This document shows, in pieces, positions 54,801 through 64,000 of a stretch of 64,000 nt of DNA. How positions within the stretch are numbered: position 1 is the stretch's first letter; every line of letters starts with the position of its first letter. Location: the NCBI GenBank assembly GCA_030141605.1, contig JAQGDQ010000087.1, positions 1 to 64,000 of the forward strand, written 5' to 3'. The position numbers were made by a program, and so were the translations under genes. The DNA comes from Tubiluchus corallicola. Lineage: Eukaryota; Priapulida; Priapulimorpha; Priapulimorphida; Tubiluchidae. The notes beneath the pieces are model-generated. The model ran no database searches, had not been told where the DNA came from, and saw only the letters and a program-made list of their open reading frames with translations.

Positions 54801-56818
54801 CTGTGTAGGAGCACCTTATTTACTCGGTGATACCACCATTACAGTAAATCTCTAACAAAGCCCAAAAGGAACATCATACTGTTCTTGTCACAAAAAAACA
54901 AAACATAAAGTTAAAAAAATTTTCCGGAAATTTTGTATCACCTACATACCACCTTATTGCCAACAGTTACTGAAGTCGTTCGAAACAAGTTTAAATAACA
55001 AAGTTTGAAAAGTAATCAAGCCATTGTATTAATAATAAAAAATAAATCGCATAACATACAGGCAAAAGTATAAATTATTTTATCTTGTCAGTTCTGGTGA
55101 TTCAATCGTGCACACTGGGAAAATGAGTTCAGTTACGTTTTACCAAATCGAGTGACCAACTTAAATTATACACACACATACAGCATACATATATATATAT
55201 ACACACACACACATACAACAAGTGCCCAGTACCAGACTGATAAAATGAGATGCTAAGGGTTACACTTGAACTCTACGTGCAACTATGTAATTCATCGTAA
55301 TCATGCAGGCAAATTCATATTTTCTCACAACCTTCATTCGATTATAAATCATTATCAAAGAATGAGTTAGTAATAAAAATCTTCAGAAATCAGATGTAAA
55401 ATGAAACTGCTGAAAGTACATAGATCCAGGAAATCTAATTAGCAAGTCCAGAATTAAAATTGTCAACCTTGAAAAGTTGGAACCGCTGAATATTATACAC
55501 GTTAACTGATCGCATGCGGGTTTTAAAACGAATGGAGTACATGTAATTCCAGAGCTTAAAAACATCTGGACAAAGAAAACAGCATAAGACAGTCAGAAAA
55601 TGCCCTGGTGGCAAACATCTGGTGTTGACTTAATGCAGAATACAGTAGCTACTTTACTAAAAATAACAATAATTAATCTGTAACTTGTAAATACTATGCT
55701 CCTTTAGCAACAAATGTTCATTAGTAAGACAATTTTTTATAGCCAGATACTGTGACCATTGCTTGTTCGATCTTGTAAAAATTGGCCAAGGTCACATGGC
55801 AGGAAATTATGAATGGAAAGACGAAACATGTTGCCCGTCTTCTCCTAATGTAATTCAAGCTTTCCATCTTACACTTCTTGAGCTATAATTTATCTGAACA
55901 ATCTGAATTTTGCATTTAAACTTGAAATGTCACCCTAGTTCCAACATGTCATAGCCAATGAAAGAGCCACATGTCTTGCACCATCTACATGATACAGGGT
56001 CATAAGAATTTGTGACTAAGTACAAGTTACTGTATGATGATGAAAAATCAATCTAGGTGAAATGTGACATATACCACTGGAAAAAGGCTAAATATGGCTT
56101 ACACCGATTTGAAAATATCTTTGAAAAGATAACTTGCGAGTTGCGACCTCTTAGGGATATCGCTTACGAATGAAATATGTTCAAATTACCTCAGAGGTAA
56201 ACACTTCGATGAGAGAGACCATTCCAAGCTTATCTGACGATTCAGTGTTTGTGACTAGGTGATCTTTGACGTCTTTCAAGTCACAAGTACAATGATCGCA
56301 CAGCCAAAGAGAAGCCCCAGTAAGTGTCCTGTCTGCTTGTAATACAATTTGTATATCTTGTACCATTTAACAATTTTTAGGGTTTATCTAATAGAAAAAC
56401 TGAGTCAGCACACAGTGTTCTCGCATAACAATTTATTCAGCAGTTAATGATTCCCCTGCTTCTACCCTTCAGGTACAAATCTATAAAATTCACTTGTGCT
56501 GTACGTGAATTACAAAGATACTACTAACTACTACTAGAAAACTAATATTGATATTTTTGAGCTGATGCCTACTGCTTAATATTCATCATGTTCAAAGTGA
56601 TACGAGTGTCATTTATAAACAGCAAATCAAAAGTATGTACCTAAATATACAGTAATTCATTTATAATTTTTCATTTTGCACTACCTCTAGTCCTGGCGTC
56701 ATAAGCTATTCAAATTCATGAGCACAGCAGTGGCACACATTCCACAGAAGTGCAATGTTTTGGTAAAAATGAAATTTCTCAACTTTGAACAAGCTTCCCA
56801 AGAAGCCTGCAACTCTAA
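54681..56818 (-). CDS. Candidate UBE3D-like E3 ubiquitin ligase gene or pseudogene, exons incomplete
   Basis: Five minus-strand pieces lie in the order expected for UBE3D, a Cys-pair-containing HECT-type E3. 56702-56818 reads KTLHFCGMCATAVL (like the FYCQSCGEVII region). 56190-56356 reads LTGASLWLCDH (like the WCCH region). 55934-56029, after a good acceptor, reads VSCRWCKTCGSFIG (like ICKRCKVMLG). 55468-55565 reads VFKLWNYMYSIRFK. 54681-54800 reads LTLLTHSELYADVLKLA and ends in TGA with AATAAA 20 bases on. Against it: phases do not match between the first four pieces, the first runs into a stop, and the expected exon before the last one was not found. It may be a decayed copy, or I may be missing small exons. 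Confidence 0.3.
55168..55216. repeat. AC/AT microsatellite
   Basis: A run of ACACAC, then ATATATATAT, then ACACACACAC. Confidence 0.8.
55934..56029 (-). CDS. Candidate internal exon with CRWCKTCG Cys pairs, UBE3D-like
   Basis: A pyrimidine-rich acceptor ending CATACAG, 96 open bases with SYDPVSCRWCKTCGSFIGYD, and a GTGACA donor. It is the most convincing of the five pieces. Confidence 0.35.
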
Positions 56819-57733
56819 CTGTAGAAATGAAGCCAAGCTGTTGATGACTCATCCGAACGCGTGCATTAGAATCTGTGTCAGCATGTAAGTCATGACAAGA
56901 TACCATCCGTTTCACAGAAAAACAAAACTAATAAAGCATCGTGCACATTTTACATAGCACCCCATGTAACCGTGTAAAGATACAAAAAAATGAATTCTCA
57001 ATGTAAATTCAAATAATAGGCCTAGCGATTATAAGAAGATTCAAAGTAAGTTTGATGTCACAAGACAAAAACAAGGCAAAATATTTTTAGGATGTAATGT
57101 AAGCACACACTAGGCCTGCTGATTGGTGTGAGAAGTATATTGTGTATATGGTGCAAAAAAAACAAAATGGCTGTTTAAGATGTAGTTTTAAGGATATCAT
57201 TTTTGTTTTTTGCAAGCTTGCTATCAAAGGGTGCAGCAGTAAAATATGATGTTTGTCGCTACTTATCATGAAATTTTGCCTATTAGTTACTAAGTAAGAA
57301 TACTGGTCTATGAAGTCACTTACAAAATCTGCACCGTTTATTTATTTATTATTTATTACCCACAAAAATAATACACTTAACATTTACATTTTATACACCG
57401 GTAAATGTAAACAGTAGAATTATCTAGCCATGATCAATAGGAAGGTTGCGCCTACCGCTGTGTGCCATAGATGACAACAAGGAACTAAATACTCAAACAG
57501 ATCACTGCCTGTCATGCATCATGCAATGCTATCTAAAAGCAAACCAAAACACATCAAATTTGTGACATCTAATAAGACCTAAAAGCTTATATGGTCAAAG
57601 CTTCGATCTGAAACTATGTCTAGACCAATAAAAGATAAAAAATCTCATGGCAATGATTTCCCATGTTGTGCATGTTTATACATGTTTATACCAGAATTGT
57701 TTATACATTGCCACTCATAGCTTTATTTTTCAG
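56819..57733. other. Stretch without a clear gene
   Basis: No supported exon. If the UBE3D-like gene is real, its N-terminal exons should lie here or farther up, but I could not find them. Confidence 0.4.
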
Positions 57734-58130
57734 CTTTATGAAATCGATGAGTTTCAAAGGCGAAATTACAGAAACATTTTGGGTATTAGATGGCCAAAGA
57801 AAATTTCAAACAAAGATCTATATATGAAAAAATAAAAGAAGAACCTTGGACAACAAAAATAAAAAGACGCCGTTTAAGATGGATTGGGCATATGCTTAGA
57901 CTACCTGATCATATTCCAGTGAAGATAGCTCTTCAACAAGTCATAGAACCAGCTAAAAAACCTGCAGGAGGACAAATGTCAACATATTTAGATTTTGCAC
58001 AGAAAGATTTAAACACTTCAGCATTGATCCTTAGAAACAAATGCACTTGGGGCATTGCGGTGAGCAGGGAGTCCTGGCATAGGGAGGTGAGCAGAATCAT
58101 GTCCCTGGACGTAAGATTTATTGGATGATG
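57734..58130 (+). mobile_element. LINE ORF2 C-terminal fragment with one frameshift
   Basis: Frame one gives FQRRNYRNILGIRWPKKISN; a shift near 57825 moves to a second frame with KIKRRRLRWIGHMLRLPD and IPVKIALQ. This RRLRW-GH-LR-PD block is typical of non-LTR retrotransposon C-termini. Stop at about 58126. 5' truncated. Confidence 0.8.
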
Positions 58131-59753
58131 TACAGCATTGTGTACAGTGACTACAACAGTACTCACAGTACTAATAATAAAACAACAGTAGCTACTTTTG
58201 CAGAGCTCTATACCCTACAGCTCAAGTTTAGACAAAGACTGACCAAATCACTGCCTTCAGTGCGCTGCTCACTAAAACATGAAACATAATACTGGCGCTC
58301 AAACTCTCTTTAATGCCTAAGATTACAAACAAACTTGTGCTGAAGCACATCGTGTTGCCCATATGAAACTTAACATATGATGCTGCATCATGCATTTCAT
58401 AATTAGAAATGCTTAGTTCAGTAGTTTGGGTTATGTAATAGTTAACACCTATAAGAAGTGTGTCAAAATGTACACATACTGCAAAAGGACCGATCAGCCA
58501 GCAATTTGAAACAATTTCTAGAATACACTGTACCTTTAGAAGCAATTCAAAATCAGGATAACTTATGCAAGTATCCATTCTAATCACCTCTGTATTAATT
58601 AGTTTAGGAGCCTATATAAGTTTATATGATATGAATGGTTCTAAACATGTTGCCCAGGATATAAAGTCGCAGAAGCTTCAACACCCAAGAACAGATTACC
58701 ACATCAAACAAAAGTGTAAAAGTGGCTCTTCTCAAATCTATCATGCTGCTCATTTCATATCAGTTATTCGCATACGATTAGTTTTATTAGTTTGACCCGA
58801 CTGGTAATGTAATTAGTGCAAAACCGTCAGTAAATAATGTAAAATATTACACGCTGCAATGTCAAGTGCATCACAATGATTCGTTATCCAGTTAGTACAA
58901 TCTACCTGTGTTACTATGTGCCAAGTTGGCTTGGCCTCATATTTATAACAGAGATATAATCATGTGAAATGCTCAGCTTCAAATTACTTAGCATAGGCCT
59001 ATTCTAATAATCCTTACATGAATTTTAAGTATACTGCTGACCAGTGACCATTATGCCCTTATAGTCTGGGTAAATTATCAGGCAATCGATGTGCCCATTG
59101 AACCTCTTAAACGCCACCAAAAATGCAACCCAGAGTTTTTCTTTTAAAATTTAAAACTCACTTTTTAAATCTTTGTTTAAATGATATTATAATATTGATG
59201 TGCAAAGGAGAATTTAAATATTCTTTTAATAAAAATTGCAGAAATAGCTTGGCCAAGTTGGTCAATGTATGATGTCTATAAAGTCACTACACTTTGATTC
59301 CTAATTTTCTCCTTAAATTTTTCTCCAACTCAGCAAGCTTTTACAGGAATAAAAGAGAGCCTTTGGCAATTCTTTTTATTGTTTGACTGCATACTGGAAC
59401 CCCAATGCTATGGCAATGACAGTAACGTTAGAAATGATACTTTTGAGCTGTCAGGATTACAGGAATGTCAGTGATGGACCAATCAGAATTTCTGGGTAAA
59501 AAGCCGATAAACTTTACTGTTCACTTATAAATCACAAGTCAGATGAAATACACAAATATTGCTGCTATAAAAACTACTTTAATAATCAGTATCATTTTAT
59601 CAATTATCGTATGTCAATATTTTAGCAATGAAACTTCATCATTAATTTGCAATCATTTATTTATATTTTTGGGAATTTATTAAACAATTAAAGTAAAATA
59701 AAAACCTTTGATGGAACTTTGACGCCAAGCTGAACTACATAAATTAATGGTTT
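58131..59753. other. Stretch with one weak exon-like segment
   Basis: At 58532-58587 (minus) an AATACAG acceptor, 18 codons (VIRMDTCISYPDFELLLK) and a GTACAG donor look exon-like but match nothing I know. Otherwise AT-rich and empty. Confidence 0.3.
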
Positions 59754-59888
59754 CTATGTTAACAGACAACAATTGTCCATAAAGCCACGAATTTCAGCTG
59801 GAATGAAATGCTTATTCTGCTGCCTGTGTTTGGCTGATGCCCTATTGAGTATGGGATTTCGTCGGGAAGGCAAATGAACAAATGTTGC
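59754..59888 (-). CDS. Candidate terminal exon, unrecognised
   Basis: The TTTCATCAG acceptor is followed by exactly 44 codons and TAG, with AATAAA about 75 bases downstream. The peptide includes HLPSRRNPILNRASAKHRQQ and IPAEIRGFMDNCCLL, with ordinary codon use unlike the AT-rich surroundings. No upstream exon was identified. Confidence 0.25.
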   Translation of the reverse strand, partial: ATFVHLPSRRNPILNRASAKHRQQNKHFIPAEIRGFMDNCCLLT

Positions 59889-62800
59889 CTGATGAAAATA
59901 GTTTGAACGTAACAATACGCTAAACATTTCAACAATTTTGCCCTAAGTTTTAAAGATTTTATATTTACATTATCGTATAAATACAGCAATTTTTAGGGCA
60001 CAATTGGTTCAATACTTTACCAAATGGTCAATAATTAATGACGAGTCAATCAGACTTGTTCAATGATCACTGATCACAATCGAATATAACTGTTCGTGCA
60101 CGAATCAGATTGACATGGCCCATCACTATCATGAATCTTATTTTTAGAAAAGCAAATGTCAAGTTTCTTCTTCCTGTTAGGAATACAAACTCTAGGCCCA
60201 AATGTCAAATTAGTTTAGAAAACAAATGTCTCATTTTCATATTGTACCTTCATGCCATTTCAACCCATCATATTTCTCCTCTTCTCATAAATTACCTTTA
60301 ATTCGTGCACCTGCGCATTTTTTCGTCTTTTTGGACAGTACCGATAATTTATTAATCAAAACTGTATTATTTACACAATTGTTTTCTTTATATTTTTTTG
60401 GAAATAACCTCACCACACTTATGTATTATTATTGTTACTACAAATAGAATAAACTTAACTAAACTAATAAAACTATTAAATACTTCAGAAAATAACATCT
60501 TTGCACCTGTAAGCCCGCAGAAAAAAATTGCCAACAGGCTGTCTCTATCTAAAAAACTCTATAGTCTATAATGCACGCCTATAAATTTACATTATAATTT
60601 TACATAGACCTTAAACGCTAAATTAACATGAAGTATAAATAAAGCCAGCCAACTCTTACTCATTAGGCATGTGTCACATGCATTTTAAGTCTTTCGTATA
60701 CATCAAATTCAGTTCTCACACATTCCACAGCTTCACACACAAGTTTACCCAAGCTTAATTTGCAATCAGTACCAATCGCAACATGATTACTAATACTACT
60801 CTCAAAAATACAGTAGTGTGCATGAGTTTCACGGCACATATTACACTAGATGGTAACGTATTTGAGCACTTTTGGGTGCTTTAGTTTTGAACTTTTTTCT
60901 TGTACACAAAATAACATATTTAATTTATACATAAATATTTTAAACCAAAATTATATGCATTGCAACAACAGCATATAAGCAAGTTCAGTAGTACCCAAAA
61001 TTATCTTCATTTCTTGCTGTTTTTTATCATTTGATTTTTAAACCCAAAGAAGCAAAAATCTGCAATTTGCCCCCTGCAAAATGCGAGATAACCCTAGGCC
61101 TTGCTACGTTTCACATTCATTTCTGCATCAAATGATTAGCAGGTTTGGAAAATCACATTGTTTCTCTGTTGCAGAATAAACAGAACTAGATACGAAGCTA
61201 CACCTATAGTATAACCATGGCATAAGCAAATAATTTTAGGCACTTGGCCTAAGTACTTAGTCTACGCCTAAAGCCTAAAGGAAAACTTACTTCCACAGAA
61301 TAAGGACACAGGAAATATTTTGATATTATACTTTAAGAAATTTACCATAAAATCGTAGTTCAATCTTTATTGCATTTAATATCGAATTACAACCAAATTT
61401 CCATAAACAGAAGAGAAATTCACAACAACAAAATTCTTTTCCTGTTCAATGAAAATTTTGAAATTAAACTGCTAGAACGCATAATCTGAAAACTTATGAA
61501 AAACCGGGTATGCGCCCCTTACGCACGACCATCACGCATCTAACATCAATTTTAATGCTTATTGAATCGAGTTTGATTCGAACCTAAAATTATGAATTCC
61601 AAAATACACCACTTCAACTACATACGTCTTTTATAATTGGAGCGTTTGAAACAGCATGCAATCAGCACAGTTCTGTGCAATTTCTGTGCACAATTTTTAA
61701 ATAGATATTAGTGTTTTTATTGCAGAACAAAATCAAGCAATATGCATGATTTTGGTAAGCCTACTTAATCTGTGATTCGAAAATTTATTTGAAAATTTAA
61801 ATTGAAATTTAATTTGATTTTGAAACTTTGAAATCTGGTTTGATTCAAGTTCAAAATACAAAAACATTATTTGATCCAAATACGCTTTCTGATAGTGTAT
61901 GTTCATCCCCATACTCAGTTATTTTGAAAAAATGAAAAAGGACTTTGAACAAAAATAAAGGGATGCCTTTTAAATTTTTCTATCACTTAATTTTAGTATT
62001 TTGATCACCACTATAAATAATTTTTGCACTGGACGGATGCTGAAAGCACAGCCACATGCTAGGGTCTCAATTTGATGAAGTTAACATTACCACAAAGAAG
62101 AGGATGATGGATTAGGCATATGCCTAAACTCCCTGATCCTGATGATAGTCCAGTGAAAGTAGTACTTTGACACGCAAGTATTAAAAATATACAAAAAACC
62201 AACAGGAGAGCACATGTTAACATTAATAGATTTTGCACAATTATTTGCACCATTACTTCCTTAATAGTTCTTAGATGAAGAGGTGCTTGGATTATTGCAG
62301 AAATTTGTAAGTCCTAGCACAAGAAACTAATGACGAGCCATTAAATAAAATTTAATACCAAATACCAGTATCTGTTAAAAGTAACAATACTAAATAAATA
62401 CTAGCACTAAAGACACGGACACACACAGCAAATAAATTCAAATAGAAGCACACAGCAAATAAACCCAACTTCAAATGCATTTATTGCTATCTCTCAGTGC
62501 TGCACATAATACCTCAATCATGAACTGTACCTCTGTTGAAAGTTAAGACAATGTATATTGCTGTTGGTTAATAAACTGTACGTTCACTGTGCTAATTCAA
62601 TTTTTTGAAGACCAAAACTGCTTCTTAAACTTTCACTGCTTTAATTTCTTTGGAATATAAATAACAAAGTTCTTTTACCGCTGCACTGAAACTTTTTAGA
62701 AAAGATCACCACTCTGAAAATGTTTTTAGCTGCAGCCTCAATATGTCTCCCCATCTCCTTGTGTTCATGTCTACTTAAAATAAGGAAAATTTTGCAAAGA

Positions 62801-63741
62801 GCAACTAGTGAATTTGACGTATTCATCTTATGAGCTTTATTTTCTTTTGTGTTGTAATCCTGCGAGATTAAATATTATAATTCATTTCACAACATTCATA
62901 GTGATGTATTTCAGAAGTATAATGGTTTTTATGGCCTCTAAAAACATACTTCCAGCTATAGGCATGACACACTGGACAGTTCCATGACCATAGGGATCCT
63001 ATGTTAATCTATATTGAGAGCTTCTGTGAATGAATAAATATGGTTCAATGCTAAACAACATCTACAAATATTTTTTATGAAAACGACACCCTGCAGAACA
63101 GTGACTTCAAGCCAAAACGTAAGTGTTGAAGACTTGATTAGTAATAAATAGTTTGCAATAATTTCATACTGTATCCGTCTCCATCAGCATGGTTTACCAA
63201 TTAAGTATCGTTTACGCGTTGAAATTTTCGTTTTTTCAATATTATGTTATACTGTTCAAACGTTTGCGTGATTTTTTTGGGAGTAGCAATACAATAATGA
63301 TATTTTATTTTATCAAACATTTACATTTTTATTCCTGGAGAAAGTGCCTTATAGCACACTTCTTAGTGTTTGAAGTGCTTTAAAACTAGTCATTTGTATA
63401 AGATAGAGTTGTTTTCCTAACATCATTTGATGAAACAGATTTTAAAGACGATTGGAGACTATTTTAGTCTTAAAATGTTAAATTATTTGATCAAAATTGG
63501 GCTCTTTGGGAACATTGTTCCTATCACTCACATCACATATTCTCAAAGCACCATGTGCCCTTTGTTATGAGGTAATGTAGTTCCTATGAATCATCCTGCA
63601 ATAGGTAGAATTTAACAGCAATGTAATAATGTAAACTTGTGACATTCTGTGATTATCAGCTATTATACGTGTTATATCTATTAAAGCAATTTTTGATGTG
63701 CACAATTCAGTTAGAATTGAACAGAACATGGTATACTTAAC
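59889..63741. other. AT-rich stretch, no gene supported
   Basis: Holds the decayed LINE copy at 62085-62325. A possible retroelement tail with AACTTAACTAAACTAA lies near 60.45 kb. Confidence 0.4.
62085..62325 (+). mobile_element. Heavily decayed second copy of the 57.7-kb LINE fragment
   Basis: Reads WIRHMPKLPD and SPVKVVL between stops, then DFAQ-like and CTWGIA-like nucleotide landmarks in the same order as the 57.7-kb copy. Confidence 0.6.
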
Positions 63742-64000
63742 TTAAGAATAACATTGTATAAAATATTTTTTAACGTTCTTAGCCTTTGAATGCAAAATAC
63801 TAGCCCAAAAGTTAATCATACGTTGATCTAGGAGAGCCTGAGTTAATGGATATCTCCCTAATTCTCCATCTGGTAGTATAACTGTTGACATTCATAGTCA
63901 ACCAACAAGAATTATCGTGTAATTTTTCAATTAAATCATGTTTTTCAAAACTCCATATTTCACCTGTGCAGTAAAACTGAGCTACATCGTGCGATCAAAT
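63742..64000 (-). mobile_element. LINE ORF2 C-terminal fragment, runs off the window edge
   Basis: The minus strand reads ILPDGELGRYPLTQALLDQR then MINFWASIL, the GELGR-P-L...RM--FW block common to one group of animal LINEs. Upstream, in another frame, EKLH precedes it as expected, so one frameshift lies near 63880. Stop at 63742-63744. Confidence 0.65.

Noticed and set aside
59754-59888. RGFMDNCC at the end of the peptide recalls the start of an insulin-type A chain.
   Set aside because: The frame stops right after the Cys pair and no B chain or remaining cysteines exist, so an insulin-family call is unsupported.
62694-62774. Minus-strand exon-like segment containing HEHKEMGRHIEAAAKN before a GTAAAA donor.
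   Set aside because: A single isolated open segment with a poor acceptor and no neighbour to join.

Overview
This is nuclear DNA of an animal: AT-rich, with GT-AG introns, many short inverted-repeat transposons and decayed LINE fragments. The dominant gene is the metazoan microtubule polymerase CKAP5 (XMAP215/ch-TOG). It is similar to the vertebrate protein along its whole length, but the dense MITEs, mid-sized introns and low GC point to an invertebrate. I cannot name the phylum.

Layout. 1-583 is the end of an inverted-repeat element (family A). 584-6828 has no gene I can support. 6967-48655, minus strand, is a complete CKAP5 gene: 39 coding exons, 6015 coding bases, 2004 residues. Every exon was read from the sequence and all phases join without a break, from a start codon in good context to a stop codon followed by AATAAA. 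The introns hold most of the interest: family B inverted-repeat elements in four introns, three elements with hAT-like ends, an element with about 39-bp terminal inverted repeats, family C interspersed repeats, an antisense LINE fragment, an 82-bp minisatellite, a long hairpin, and, in the largest intron (18), a 259-codon open frame on the opposite strand. Beside it is a recent 243-bp tandem duplication that copies the end of exon 18, with its splice donor, into the intron.

Upstream of CKAP5 (48656-64000) lies a second, longer family A copy (50817-51764). A set of exon-like minus-strand pieces at 54.7-56.8 kb resembles the E3 ligase UBE3D but cannot be joined cleanly. An unrecognised possible terminal exon sits near 59.8 kb, and there are three LINE reverse-transcriptase C-terminal fragments.

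CKAP5 binds tubulin through five TOG arrays and speeds microtubule plus-end growth. Nothing else here is clearly tied to it. The rest is mostly transposon debris plus a few candidate genes that need transcript evidence. Exon boundaries were placed by consensus splice sites, reading frame and recalled similarity to vertebrate CKAP5. No alignment or database search was run.
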